Positions 53,616 to 63,297 are shown, numbered from the stretch's first letter. The stretch is DNA of 64,000 nucleotides from Gordonia tangerina (GCF_021556435.1 NZ_JAKGCU010000021.1:1-64000), one strand, 5' to 3'. The notes: generated from the sequence alone by a model not told the origin. Numbers and translations are program-made.

Positions 53616-53956
53616 CCGAGACGACCGACCCCACCACCGGAACGCCCGTGGCCAAGGTTCGTGGTGCGCTGCTGCGCTACCGCGTGCTGGCCTGGATCAC
53701 CGGTCTGTGGTTGCTGCTGCTGGTCGCCGAACTGGTGCTCAAGTACGGCTTCGACGTCGACGCACTGGACTTCGTTCCGATCGTGCACGGCTGGGTCTAC
53801 TTCGTCTACCTCATCTTCACCATCGACCTCGCCATCAAGGTGCGGTGGCCGCTCGGCAAGATCATCCTCACCTGTATCGCGGGCACCATCCCGTTCCTGT
53901 CCTTCTGGTTTGAACACGTCCGGACCAAGGAAGTGAAGACCCAGTACGGGTTGTGA
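53612..53956 (+). CDS. DUF3817 integral membrane protein
   Basis: The 114-residue protein has three transmembrane helices (VLAWITGLWLLLLVAELVL; FVPIVHGWVYFVYLIFTIDLA; KIILTCIAGTIPFLSFWFEH) and the DUF3817 pattern P-I-V-H-G-W and SFWFEH. The start GTG 53612 overlaps the lprD-like stop (GTGA), so the two are co-translated, as I recall for Rv1342c-Rv1343c. Function is unknown, though conservation across Mycobacteriales suggests an envelope role. A palindromic repeat follows immediately. Confidence 0.87.
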   Translation: MTETTDPTTGTPVAKVRGALLRYRVLAWITGLWLLLLVAELVLKYGFDVDALDFVPIVHGWVYFVYLIFTIDLAIKVRWPLGKIILTCIAGTIPFLSFWFEHVRTKEVKTQYGL

Positions 53957-54035
53957 CGTTCTCGCGCGTGCGATTCCCTTTCGCGCGCGCAACGTCACGC
54001 GCGCGTGATCAACCGGCGCGCGCGAGCTCGTCGGC
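53957..54035. repeat. CGCGCGTG palindromic element, copy C (diverged)
   Basis: TTCTCGCGCGTGCGATTCCC, then TTTCGCGCGCGCAACG, TCACGCGCGCGTGATCAACC and GGCGCGCGCGAGCTCG. It shares the CTCGCGCGTG start and GCGTGATCAAC-GGCGCGCGCGA end with copies A (15,480-15,560) and B (16,529-16,597). It directly follows the DUF3817 stop and can fold into strong hairpins, so it may terminate transcription. Confidence 0.7.
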
Positions 54036-54135
54036 GCCTCCGATCGACCGGAGCCGCCAGAGCTTCACCAGGTGATCGCCATCGCGTGACCCCGTCGTCG
54101 TCGTGCGTTCACGCGCTGCGGACAACACTGAGCGC

Positions 54136-55272
54136 GTGCGCATCGTGCAGTTGGCCAACTTCTACGGCACCCGATCCGGTGGACTCCGCACGGCGGTCGA
54201 TCGTTGGGGCGCCGGCTACGTGGCCGCCGGCCACGAGGTCGTATTGGTGGTGCCCGGGGCTCACGACGGCGCCGAGACCCTCGCCAGCGGCGTGCATCGG
54301 GTGTCGGTGCGTGCGCCGCGGCTCCCGATGTCGGGCGGGTACCGGGTGGCACCTCCCGGCCGGGTCGCCGACATTCTGCGGCACATGCGCCCCGACGCCC
54401 TCGAGGTGTCGGATCGCCTGACGTTGCGGGGCTTCGGGCAGTGGGCACGCACGCGTGACGTCCACTCGACGATGGTGTCGCACGAACGCCTGGATCGACT
54501 TTTCGGGATGGTGCTGCCCCGTGCCGCGGCCCGGTCGATGGCCGACGAGGCCAATCGACGCACCGCCCGCTCCTTCGATGCCGTGGTGTGTACCACTGAC
54601 TTCGCCGCGGCGGAATTCGGGAGGATCGGCGCCACCAATGTCCGACATGCTCCACTGGGCGTAGACCTCGAGGTATTCGATCCGCGCCATGCCGACCCCA
54701 ATGTCGGCGCGCGCTACGCCGACGACACCACCACACTCATCACCCATTGCGGACGGCTGTCGCCGGAGAAACGCGCCGACCGCAGCATCGCAGCGATCGC
54801 CGAACTCCACTCCGCACGGCGCCGGGTGCATCTGGTCGTGGCCGGTGACGGGCCGCGCCGTCCCTCGCTCGAACGCGCCGCCCGGGGCCTGCCGGTGACC
54901 TTCCTCGGTCACGTCGCCGATCGTCGGCAGGTCGCCGCCCTGCTGGCGACCACCGAGATCTCCTTGGCACCGGGCCCCCACGAGACCTTCTGTCTCTCGG
55001 CGTTGGAGTCGTTGGCGTCGGGCACACCCGTCGTCGCGTCACGCTCGTCCGCCGTTGCCGGCCTGGTGGATCCCACGTGCGGTGCGCTGGCCCACAACAC
55101 CCCCGCCGGATTCGCCGCCGCCATCGAACAGGTCCTCGAACTACCCCGACCGGAACGGGAGTGGGCGGCCCGCCGACGCGCGAGCGGCTTTCGCTGGCCG
55201 GATTCGGTCGCCAGGCTTGCCGTACATCGCGGCGCCGACGACGGGCCGATCTCAGCCGGCCAGCGACCGTAG
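54136..55272 (+). CDS. GT4 glycosyltransferase, PimC/MgtA-like mannosyltransferase
   Basis: The 378-residue GT-B protein opens VRIVQLANFYGTRSGGLRTA at GTG 54136. It has LEVSDRLTLR, MVSHERLDRLFG, APLGVDLEVFDP, the donor-binding HCGRLSPEKRADRS, and the E-x7-E motif in APGPHETFCLSALESLASG. It closely resembles M. tuberculosis PimC and MgtA/PimB-type alpha-mannosyltransferases of phosphatidylinositol mannoside and glucuronate-lipid synthesis, acting at the membrane with GDP-mannose. The exact acceptor is not decidable. Its 3' end overlaps the convergent rdgB by 21 bp. Confidence 0.87.
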   Translation: MRIVQLANFYGTRSGGLRTAVDRWGAGYVAAGHEVVLVVPGAHDGAETLASGVHRVSVRAPRLPMSGGYRVAPPGRVADILRHMRPDALEVSDRLTLRGFGQWARTRDVHSTMVSHERLDRLFGMVLPRAAARSMADEANRRTARSFDAVVCTTDFAAAEFGRIGATNVRHAPLGVDLEVFDPRHADPNVGARYADDTTTLITHCGRLSPEKRADRSIAAIAELHSARRRVHLVVAGDGPRRPSLERAARGLPVTFLGHVADRRQVAALLATTEISLAPGPHETFCLSALESLASGTPVVASRSSAVAGLVDPTCGALAHNTPAGFAAAIEQVLELPRPEREWAARRRASGFRWPDSVARLAVHRGADDGPISAGQRP

Positions 55273-55866
55273 GACGGGCACCAACTGCGCCAACGCTTTT
55301 CCGCGGTGGCTCAACGAGTCTTTCTCGGCGGCCGACAATTCCGCCGACGACCGGCCGGCGGCCACGTCATCATCGGGCACGAACAACGGGTCGTATCCGA
55401 AACCGTTGTCGCCCCGCGGCGCCCGCAACAGGGTGCCGCGCCATTCGCCGCGGACCACGGTCTGTTCGCCGGACGGGGTCACCAACGCACATGCCGACAC
55501 AAAGGCGGCGCCACGACGCTCGTCGGGCACGTCGCCGATCTGAGCCAGCAACAGATCGTTGTTGGCCCGATCATCACCATGGCGACCACTCCATCGTGCC
55601 GACAGCACCCCCGGCATACCGTTGAGTGCGTCCACGGACAATCCCGAATCATCTGCCAGACAGGTCATTCCGGTCGCGCGCGCACCAGCGACGGCTTTGA
55701 TCAGCGCGTTGTCCTCGAAGGTCGCGCCGGTTTCCGGTTCCTCCGGGTACTCGGCGACCGCATCGAGTCCGATTACGTCGACACCGGTGATACCGGCACC
55801 GTCGAGGACGCGGCGCAGTTCGGCGAGCTTCTTAGCGTTTCGGCTCGCGACCAGCACTGTCGACAT
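55252..55866 (-). CDS. rdgB: dITP/XTP pyrophosphatase (HAM1/RdgB)
   Basis: This enzyme hydrolyses deaminated purine triphosphates (ITP, dITP, XTP) to monophosphates, keeping them out of nucleic acids. The 204-residue protein has VLVASRNAKKLAEL, the ETGATFEDNALIKA motif, CLADDSGLSVDAL, and GNDGFGYDPLF-like GDNGFGYDPLFVPD with the catalytic region. Its ATG overlaps the stop of rph by one base (TGATG), last gene of the minus-strand run mec to rdgB. Confidence 0.96.
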   Translation of the reverse strand: MSTVLVASRNAKKLAELRRVLDGAGITGVDVIGLDAVAEYPEEPETGATFEDNALIKAVAGARATGMTCLADDSGLSVDALNGMPGVLSARWSGRHGDDRANNDLLLAQIGDVPDERRGAAFVSACALVTPSGEQTVVRGEWRGTLLRAPRGDNGFGYDPLFVPDDDVAAGRSSAELSAAEKDSLSHRGKALAQLVPVLRSLAG

Positions 55867-56621
55867 CAGGACGGGCTGGGCAAGGTGCCCGGATAGGGCT
55901 CGGCCAGCACCTCGCGCTGCGCCTCGAAGAGCTTGTCGGTGCCCACCATCGCGATGTCGAGCAGTTTGTCGAGGGTGGCGCGCGGGAAGGTGGCGCCCTC
56001 ACCGGTGCCCTGCACCTCCACGAGCGTGCCGGCGTCGGTGGCGACCACGTTCATATCGACCTCGGCGCGGGAGTCCTCCTCGTACGGCAGGTCGAGACGG
56101 ACCCGGCCGTCCACCACGCCGACGCTCACCGCGGCGATCATGCACGACAACGGCTGCGGGTCCTTCAGTCGCCCGGCCGCCTTCAGATAGGTGACGGCAT
56201 CGGCGAGCGCGACGTAGGCGCCGGTGATCGCCGCGGTTCGGGTTCCGCCGTCGGCCTGCAGCACATCGCAGTCGATGGCGATCGTGTTCTCTCCGAGGGC
56301 GGCCAGGTCGATGCACGCTCGCAGCGAGCGCCCCACCAGCCGACTGATCTCGTGGGTGCGGCCACCCACCTTCCCCTTCACCGACTCGCGACTGGAGCGC
56401 TCATGAGTCGACGACGGCAACATCGCGTATTCGGCGGTCAGCCAGCCCAATCCAGAACCGCGCCGCCAGGGCGGCACGCCCTCGGTGACGCTGGCCGTAC
56501 ACATCACCCGGGTGTCGCCGAATTCGACCAGCACCGACCCCGCCGGATGCGAGGTGAACCCGCGGGTGAAGGTGATCGGTCGCAGTTCGTCGTCGGCCCT
56601 GCCGTCAGCTCGTGTGGTCAC
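55866..56621 (-). CDS. rph: Ribonuclease PH
   Basis: A phosphorolytic 3'-5' exoribonuclease that trims tRNA precursors. The 251-residue protein shows the RNase PH fold with [76 protein letters not shown] and [20 protein letters not shown]. The start is GTG 56621. It is directly followed by rdgB, an arrangement conserved in many bacteria. Confidence 0.97.
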   Translation of the reverse strand: MTTRADGRADDELRPITFTRGFTSHPAGSVLVEFGDTRVMCTASVTEGVPPWRRGSGLGWLTAEYAMLPSSTHERSSRESVKGKVGGRTHEISRLVGRSLRACIDLAALGENTIAIDCDVLQADGGTRTAAITGAYVALADAVTYLKAAGRLKDPQPLSCMIAAVSVGVVDGRVRLDLPYEEDSRAEVDMNVVATDAGTLVEVQGTGEGATFPRATLDKLLDIAMVGTDKLFEAQREVLAEPYPGTLPSPS

Positions 56622-56672
56622 GGATCCAACTGTAACGATCGGCCTCCCGCGCCGATCGAGGCGGGAGCGCGC

Positions 56673-57440
56673 TCACTCGACCAGGTCGAACACCTGTCCG
56701 GGCCGCACCAGGTCGACGGGCCCGGCGAAGGTCGACCTCGCCTCCGCGAGAATCTCCTCGGCATCAAACCAGGGCGCGAGGTGCGTCAACGCCAGGCTGC
56801 GAACACCGGCTTTCGTCGCGATCTGACCGGCTTCATACCCGGACAGGTGCAGGTTCGGTGGCCGCTCGTCGGGTGCATGTGTCCAGGTGGCCTCACACAG
56901 GAACACATCGGCTCCCTCGGCGACCTCCACCACCTCGTCACACATCCCGGTATCGCCGCTGAAGGCCACCACTTGCCCCTGCGGCCCGGTCACCCGCAGC
57001 CCGTAGGTCTCGGGTGGATGGTTCACCCGGACGGGGGTGACCGTGAGACCGTGAAGCTCCACATCGACGCGGTCCTGCCACTCCACCGCGTCGAAGGTGT
57101 CGGAGATGTCGTCGACCTCGCCGGCGACCTCGGCCGACGCCGCCCCCACGCGCACCGCGGTGCCCGACGGCCCGTACAGGCGAGCCCGGTTGCCGGCCGG
57201 ATTCGGCGCGTACCGACGCCACACCAGCATGGCCGGCAGATCCAGACAATGGTCGGCGTGCAGATGACTGAGCATGACGTCGACGTCGACGGGATCGACG
57301 CGGCTCTGCAGTTCACCGAGGACCCCGGGTCCGCAGTCCATCAGGACCGGTCGTTGTCCATCCACCGCGACGAGGTATCCCGAGCAGGCGCTCCCGGGCC
57401 CGCCCACACTTCCGGAACAGCCGAGGACGGTGAGACGCAT
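56673..57440 (-). CDS. MBL-fold phosphodiesterase, Rv1339-like
   Basis: The 255-residue metallo-beta-lactamase-fold hydrolase has the metal motif SHLHADHCLD, GDTGMCDEVV, and final LTHLAPWF. The context and sequence resemble Rv1339 of M. tuberculosis, reported as an atypical cyclic-AMP phosphodiesterase. The first strand TVLGCSGSVGGPGSACSGYL includes the family's Gly/Ser-rich opening. It lies between murI and rph. cAMP as substrate is transferred from the homologue, not visible here. Confidence 0.88.
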   Translation of the reverse strand: MRLTVLGCSGSVGGPGSACSGYLVAVDGQRPVLMDCGPGVLGELQSRVDPVDVDVMLSHLHADHCLDLPAMLVWRRYAPNPAGNRARLYGPSGTAVRVGAASAEVAGEVDDISDTFDAVEWQDRVDVELHGLTVTPVRVNHPPETYGLRVTGPQGQVVAFSGDTGMCDEVVEVAEGADVFLCEATWTHAPDERPPNLHLSGYEAGQIATKAGVRSLALTHLAPWFDAEEILAEARSTFAGPVDLVRPGQVFDLVE

Positions 57441-57538
57441 ACGCCCTACTGTGCCACGCCGCGGCGCCGCGATGTCCGGCTACGGGGTCACGAGTGTCCA
57501 ACGATGGTCTGGGCGCGAGCTGAGAATCTGCTCACGAA

Positions 57539-58339
57539 TTACAGGTGCTGCACCTGTCCGATCGTGGGACCGAGGAAGCGGGTCGACAGGCGGGCGAAGA
57601 ACTCCGGGTCGCCGGTAGCCCGGAACTCACGTACCGCATCGCGATCGCCGTGCGGGTGCAGCAGATCGAGCTCGGTGAGTACCCGGAAGAGGTCTTTGGC
57701 GGTCTCCTCGGCGCTGGACACCAGGGTCACCTGATCGCCCATCGCGAGTTGGATCACCCCTGACAACAGTGGGTAGTGGGTGCACCCGAGTACCACGGTG
57801 TCCACGTCGGCCTGCTGCAGCGGTTCGAGGTAGCCCTGCGCCAAACCGAGGATCTGGCGCCCGCTGGTGATCCCGCGCTCCACGAAGTCGACAAAACGCG
57901 GACACGCCACGGCGGTGATCTCCGCGTCGCGGGCCGCGGCGAACGAATCCTGGTACGCACGCGAGGCGATCGTTGCCTGCGTCCCGATCACGCCGATGCG
58001 TCCCGTCTTGGTGGCCACCACCGCACGCCGCACCGCCGGCAGGACCACCTCGACCACCGGAATCGGCGCGTAGCGTTCGCGGGCATCGCGCAGACAGGCG
58101 GCCGAGGCGGTGTTGCACGCGATGACAATCGCTTTCACCCCCCGTTCGGCCAGGTCATCGCCGATCGCCAGGGCGTGCCGCCGGATGTCGGGGATCGCCA
58201 ACGGGCCGTAGGGACCGTTGGCGGTGTCACCGATGTAGACGACGTCCTCGTCGGGCAGGAGGTCGATGATGGCGCGGGCCACCGTCAGACCACCCACACC
58301 GGAGTCGAAGATGCCGATGGGGGCCTGTTGTGCCGTTAT
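57539..58339 (-). CDS. murI: Glutamate racemase with apparent AUA start codon
   Basis: MurI supplies D-glutamate for peptidoglycan. The sequence [35 protein letters not shown] and [11 protein letters not shown] contains the catalytic Asp and both catalytic Cys. The homologous N-terminus begins at codon ATA (58,337-58,339), read as (M)[13 protein letters not shown]. No ATG, GTG or TTG lies in frame between the end of the rhomboid similarity and this point, and the next GTG would delete the catalytic Asp. ATA sits in ATAA, overlapping the rhomboid stop exactly as ATGA overlaps do, with GGGGGTG six bases upstream. The 266-residue length is normal. Either AUA is used or the base is a substitution or error. 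Confidence 0.93.
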   Translation of the reverse strand: MTAQQAPIGIFDSGVGGLTVARAIIDLLPDEDVVYIGDTANGPYGPLAIPDIRRHALAIGDDLAERGVKAIVIACNTASAACLRDARERYAPIPVVEVVLPAVRRAVVATKTGRIGVIGTQATIASRAYQDSFAAARDAEITAVACPRFVDFVERGITSGRQILGLAQGYLEPLQQADVDTVVLGCTHYPLLSGVIQLAMGDQVTLVSSAEETAKDLFRVLTELDLLHPHGDRDAVREFRATGDPEFFARLSTRFLGPTIGQVQHL

Positions 58340-58974
58340 GAGCGCACCCCCGGGAACTGCTGGGGCGCAGACTTCTTGGCCTTGCGACGGTCTCTGTCGG
58401 CGAGGTACCAGGCGGCCAGGATGCCACCGATGGCACCGAACAGATGCCCCTGCCACGACACGGTCGGATTCGTCGGGAGCACTCCCCACAGAATCGAGCC
58501 GTAGATGAGGAACAACACCACCCCGCCGAGAATCTGCCAGATGTCGCGGTTGAACAACCCGCGCACCAGCAGGTAGGTCAGCCAGCCGAAGATGATCCCG
58601 GAGGCACCCACGGTGACCGTGTACGGCGGCGCGAACAGCCAGACACCCAGACCCGACACCAACCAGACGATGGCGGTGACGATGACGAACCGCCGCGTCA
58701 TCAGCAGCAGAAAGCCCAACACCAGTCCCGGCACCAGATTGGCGAACAGGTGAGCCCAGTCGTCGTGCAGGAACGGCGCCCACAGGATGCCGTCGAGCCC
58801 GTCGACCTGACGCGGGACGATACCCGCCTGGTCGAGATCGTAATTGGTGGCCGCGTCAATCCCCTCGATCACGAACATCAGTGCGGTGATCGCGGCCATG
58901 ATGATCACCGACCGCTGCCAGAGCGGGCGGTCGCCCGTGGTGGCTGTGCCAGGCGACGCGGGATTGACGGTCAT
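58336..58974 (-). CDS. Rhomboid-family intramembrane serine protease
   Basis: The 212-residue protein has six or so membrane helices and the rhomboid catalytic dyad: Ser in [14 protein letters not shown] and His in [14 protein letters not shown]. The upstream HLFANLVPG motif is also present. ATG 58974 (MTVNPASPG) has AGGAAG five bases upstream; ATG 58998 is an alternative. It lies between cysM and murI as in mycobacteria (Rv1337 position) and its TAA overlaps the murI start. Substrates are unknown. Confidence 0.92.
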   Translation of the reverse strand: MTVNPASPGTATTGDRPLWQRSVIIMAAITALMFVIEGIDAATNYDLDQAGIVPRQVDGLDGILWAPFLHDDWAHLFANLVPGLVLGFLLLMTRRFVIVTAIVWLVSGLGVWLFAPPYTVTVGASGIIFGWLTYLLVRGLFNRDIWQILGGVVLFLIYGSILWGVLPTNPTVSWQGHLFGAIGGILAAWYLADRDRRKAKKSAPQQFPGVRS

Positions 58975-58994
58975 GGCTCTTCCTGTCGGTGCGA

Positions 58995-59984
<990 letters not shown>

Positions 59985-60260
59985 CTACTGGCCGCCGGCG
60001 ACGGCGGGCAGAATCGTGACGTCGTCGCCGTCGTCGATCGCGGTGCCGAGACCTCCGGAGAACCGCACGTCCTCGTCGTTGACGTACACGTTGACGAATC
60101 GGTGCAGCTTGCCGTCGGCGACCAGGCGTTCCTTGATGCCCGGGTTGGCCGACTCGAGGTTGTCGATGACCTCCGACAGTGTCGAACCGTTCGCCTCGAC
60201 ACGCTTCTCACCTCCGGTGTGGGTGCGCAAGATGGTCGGGATGGACACGGTTACGGCCAT
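59985..60260 (-). CDS. cysO: CysO sulfur-carrier protein with C-terminal GGQ
   Basis: CysO is a ubiquitin-fold (MoaD/ThiS) protein whose C-terminal Gly-Gly is converted to thiocarboxylate to donate sulfur. The 91-residue protein is normal in length and has NVYVNDEDVRFSGGLGTAID and DDVTILPAVAGGQ. The M. tuberculosis protein as I recall ends AVAGG; here one Gln codon (CAG) follows before TAG. A carrier ending GGQ must lose Gln before adenylation, and the neighbouring JAMM peptidase Mec is the obvious candidate. AGGAG precedes ATG 60260. Confidence 0.94.
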   Translation of the reverse strand: MAVTVSIPTILRTHTGGEKRVEANGSTLSEVIDNLESANPGIKERLVADGKLHRFVNVYVNDEDVRFSGGLGTAIDDGDDVTILPAVAGGQ

Positions 60261-60266
60261 GGTGGC

Positions 60267-60674
60267 TCAGCTCCTGATCTCGATCGGTTCTTCGGTCACC
60301 ACGCCATCGACGATGCGATAGCTGCGGATCTCCGCGTTCTCGGCGTCCCGCGTGGACACCAGCACATAGTGGGCGTTGGGTTCGCTCGCATACGAGATGT
60401 CGGTGCGACTCGGATAGGCCTCGGTCGCGGTGTGCGAGTGATAGATGACCACGGGTTCCTCGTCGAGCCGGTCCATCTCTCGCCAGACCTTGAGTTGCTC
60501 GGCAGAGTCGAAGCGGTAGAACGTCGGTGACCGCTCCGCGTTGATCATCGCGATGAACCGCTCCGGCTGATCCGAACCCTCCCGACCCGCGATCACACCG
60601 CAGGCCTCATCAGGATGGTCGGCACGCGCATGCGCGACCATCGCATCAACCAGTTCCTGGCTGATCGTCAACAC
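60267..60674 (-). CDS. mec: Mec, JAMM/MPN+ metalloprotease of cysteine synthesis
   Basis: This Zn peptidase releases cysteine from the CysO-cysteine adduct. The 135-residue protein has an N-terminal catalytic Glu in HPDEACGVIAG and the JAMM motif HSHTATEAYPSRTD (H-x-H-x7-S-x2-D). GTG 60674 is preceded by AGGAGG seven bases upstream; the open frame continues to 60842 without conservation. It is first gene of the minus-strand run mec-cysO-cysM-rhomboid-murI-MBL-rph-rdgB, with stop-to-start gaps mostly below 25 bp at its beginning. Confidence 0.95.
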   Translation of the reverse strand: MLTISQELVDAMVAHARADHPDEACGVIAGREGSDQPERFIAMINAERSPTFYRFDSAEQLKVWREMDRLDEEPVVIYHSHTATEAYPSRTDISYASEPNAHYVLVSTRDAENAEIRSYRIVDGVVTEEPIEIRS

Positions 60675-60835
60675 TCGTGGTCCTCCTGCTCCACCGCTGT
60701 CGGTCACCGCTTTGGGGTGCGGTTGCACGGTCAACGACAACGTCGCCGCCGACCACGCTATTCCCCGCCGACCGGCCGGGTATACGGACCCGGCGGCTCG
60801 ACGAGCTTCGTCCACAATTTGGCACACTGGTCTCC

Positions 60836-61336
60836 ATGGCACAGATCACATTGGGCGGCAACCCGATCAACACCGTCGGCGACCTGCCCACAGTCGGCTC
60901 ACGCGCTCCGGAGTTCACCCTGACCGGCGGCGACCTGTCATCGCTGACGAGCGCCGACTTCGGGTCGCAACCAGTGGTCCTGAACATCTTCCCCTCCGTC
61001 GACACTCCGGTGTGCGCCGCGAGCGTGCGTACGTTCAATGAACGCGTCGGCGAGTCGGGGGCGGCTGTCGTGTGTGTCTCGAACGACCTGCCGTTCGCGC
61101 AGCAGCGATTCTGCGGCGCCGAGGGAATTGAGAACGTCACGGCAGCGTCCGCGTTCCGCGACACGTTCGGCGCCGACTACGGGGTGACCATCGCCGACGG
61201 ACCGATGGCGGGGTTGTTGGCGCGTGCGATCGTGGTGATAGCCGACGGCATCGTCACCTATACCGAGTTGGTCCCCGAGATCGGCCAGGAGCCGGACTAC
61301 GACTCCGCGCTGCGTGCGGTTCCCCAAGCACAATAG
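60836..61336 (+). CDS. tpx: Thiol peroxidase (Tpx, atypical 2-Cys peroxiredoxin)
   Basis: This enzyme reduces lipid and other hydroperoxides with thioredoxin. The 166-residue protein has NIFPSVDTPVCAASVRTFN (peroxidatic Cys) and RFCGAEGIENV (resolving Cys), with GSRAPEFTLTGGDL at the start. ATG 60836 is chosen as the family start (MAQITLGGNPINTVG). It is divergent from mec and convergent with the MFS gene. Confidence 0.96.
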   Translation: MAQITLGGNPINTVGDLPTVGSRAPEFTLTGGDLSSLTSADFGSQPVVLNIFPSVDTPVCAASVRTFNERVGESGAAVVCVSNDLPFAQQRFCGAEGIENVTAASAFRDTFGADYGVTIADGPMAGLLARAIVVIADGIVTYTELVPEIGQEPDYDSALRAVPQAQ

Positions 61337-61382
61337 GCCCCCGCGTCCACCAAACGGAGGGGCAGAAACGCCGAAAGCCACT

Positions 61383-62624
61383 TCAGTCGCGCGACGGCAG
61401 ATGTTTCCGGGAACCGTTCAGCACGACGGCGAACGACACCCCCAGCAACGCCGCGAGGATCAGCAACAACCCGATGGTGGTGAAGGGCGGCGTCAGGGCT
61501 GCGAGGATGGTCGGAGCCGCGAATCCGGTGTAAGCCACCGCATAGAACACCCCGGTCAGCTTCGCCATTTCGTGTGGTGGCGCGATCCGCTGCACCTCCA
61601 TCAGCCCGGACACCAGGCCGATGCCGAAACCGCAGCCGAGTACCACACTGGCGGCCACGCCGACCAACAGATCCTCCGTGGAGACCGCGAGAATCATGGC
61701 CGCAAGCCCGCCGACCAGGGTCAGCAGCGCGACGATGAGTCCACGCGCACTCGAGTGTGAATCGATCCTGCGGGCCACCGGCTGGATGAGCGCGCCTGAG
61801 CTCAGCGCGATCACGCTCAGCAGTGTCGCGTAAGCCAGGCCCAAACCTCCTGCGGCATCGGCCAGGAGCACCGGCTGATACCCGTAGGACAGACCGCAGG
61901 CGATGAACAGCCACGGCCCACAGATCATCACCACACGAACGAACCGTCGATGACGCACGGACGTGACCCGCAGCCGGGCCAACAGCGGGGCCGGTGGCCC
62001 GGCGGTCACCGTCTCGGGCGGTCGCCGGAGCACCCACAGGAATGGAATGGTGACAATGATGTGGACCACGAACGGCAGGATCTGTGGGTAGGGGCCCCAC
62101 TGTGCGATGCAGCCGGCGACGAGTGCCCCGAGGGCGGAGCCCAGTGTGAAGGCAAGCGACGCCCGACGCGCGCCCGCACCGGCGTCAACGCCGACGTCGT
62201 GCGGCGCCATCGAGAGTTCCTTGAGCCAGCTCGACCCGACCGTCATCGCCGTGCCCACCGCCATCCCTGCGAACAACCGTCCGAGGATGATCGGGACCTG
62301 CCCGTACTCGTCGAAGGCCAGCAAGAGGCTGCCCAACACGCCGAAGGCCACACCCGCGATCATCGACGGCCGCCGACCCTGATGATCGGAGACCGCCCCC
62401 GCAACGACCAGTGCCGGCGCCAGACCCGCAACGTACACAGCGAGAAAGAGGGTGACCGTGGCCGCCGAATAGTGTTCGACGTCGCGATACATCAGCAGCA
62501 GCGGGCTGAACTGGTTGCCCGACCACGCGCACACGAACAGCGCGCCGAAGACCAGCAGCCACGGACGAGTCGTCTTCGCATCCGAAGTGCCTGCCGACAC
62601 CGAGATGTGTTCCCGCACAGTCAC
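61383..62624 (-). CDS. MFS transporter, drug/metabolite exporter type
   Basis: The 413-residue protein has about 12 membrane helices, the loop 2-3 signature GAVSDHQGRRPSMIAG, and LGRLFAGMAVGTAMTVGSSW. It lacks sugar-porter motifs. GTG 62624 overlaps the stop of the upstream GntR gene (GTGA), so regulator and transporter are co-translated, and the substrate is probably an inducer of the GntR protein. The solute cannot be named. Confidence 0.85.
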   Translation of the reverse strand: MTVREHISVSAGTSDAKTTRPWLLVFGALFVCAWSGNQFSPLLLMYRDVEHYSAATVTLFLAVYVAGLAPALVVAGAVSDHQGRRPSMIAGVAFGVLGSLLLAFDEYGQVPIILGRLFAGMAVGTAMTVGSSWLKELSMAPHDVGVDAGAGARRASLAFTLGSALGALVAGCIAQWGPYPQILPFVVHIIVTIPFLWVLRRPPETVTAGPPAPLLARLRVTSVRHRRFVRVVMICGPWLFIACGLSYGYQPVLLADAAGGLGLAYATLLSVIALSSGALIQPVARRIDSHSSARGLIVALLTLVGGLAAMILAVSTEDLLVGVAASVVLGCGFGIGLVSGLMEVQRIAPPHEMAKLTGVFYAVAYTGFAAPTILAALTPPFTTIGLLLILAALLGVSFAVVLNGSRKHLPSRD

Positions 62625-63259
62625 ATCGCACCCCGATACCGAGCGAAATGCGCTGTGAGCAGCTCACGGTATCGCGACTGATCTCCGTCGAACAGCGCCT
62701 GGGCCAGCTGTATGTGGTCATCATGGGCCGCCGCCAGATTGGCCGGATCGACCGCCAGCAGTACATTGCGCAATCGCTGCTGGCGGCTTCGGAGCTGTTC
62801 GTAAAAGTGTACGGCGATGGGGTTTGCCGAGGCCGCCACGATGTGCGCATGGAACTCGTCGTCGGCGACAACGAAACCGGCGAGGTCCGATTGCGCGACA
62901 CAACGCGCCTGTCGAGCAAGGTTGTCGCGGATCGCCGTCTGCTCGGAATCGCTCGGGCCCCCGGCTACGCAGACCTGCCCGGCCGCAGCACATTCCACGC
63001 CCTCGCGCATGGCCAACACATTCGAGACTTCCGCCGGATCGACCGGGGTCACCACTGCTCCCCGACGCGGGATCAACCTGAGCAGCTGCTCGGCGCCGAG
63101 CCTCAGAAAGGCCTCGTGCGTGGGGGTCCGGCTGATGCCGAGTTCGTGGGCGATCTCAACCTCGCTGAGCAGTTCGCCGCCGGACCACTCGCCGGTGACG
63201 ATCCGGTCACGAACCGTCGAGTACGCCAGGTCGACGGCATTGAGGGCTTGCTTAGCCAT
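62621..63259 (-). CDS. GntR-family (FCD) transcriptional regulator
   Basis: The 212-residue protein has a winged helix at about 5-70 (AYSTVRDRIVTGEWSGGELL, SEVEIAHELGISRTPTHEAF, RLIPRRGAVVTPV) and an FCD ligand domain with DDEFHAHIVAASANP and HDDHIQLAQAL, providing the usual metal/ligand His residues. I start at ATG 63259 (MAKQALNAVDLAY); the longer frame to 63298 would place codons inside a 16-bp palindrome that is better read as its operator. It is coupled to the MFS gene by a 4-nt overlap. Confidence 0.87.
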   Translation of the reverse strand: MAKQALNAVDLAYSTVRDRIVTGEWSGGELLSEVEIAHELGISRTPTHEAFLRLGAEQLLRLIPRRGAVVTPVDPAEVSNVLAMREGVECAAAGQVCVAGGPSDSEQTAIRDNLARQARCVAQSDLAGFVVADDEFHAHIVAASANPIAVHFYEQLRSRQQRLRNVLLAVDPANLAAAHDDHIQLAQALFDGDQSRYRELLTAHFARYRGAM

Positions 63260-63279
63260 GCGAAGCACCGTAGCACCAT

Positions 63280-63297
63280 CTTGCATGCAAGCATGCA
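63280..63297. promoter_or_regulatory. GntR operator candidate
   Basis: CTTGCATGCAAG (63,280-63,291) is a perfect 12-bp palindrome, and TGCATGC-AA-GCATGCA (63,282-63,297) an overlapping 7+7 inverted repeat. They lie 20-40 bp before the GntR start, as expected for an autoregulated GntR unit. Confidence 0.65.

Noticed and set aside
58340..58783. N-terminal extension of murI over the rhomboid gene
   Set aside because: The extension is the rhomboid gene read in the wrong frame (Arg/Trp/Gly-rich), so homology to MurI starts only at 58,339.
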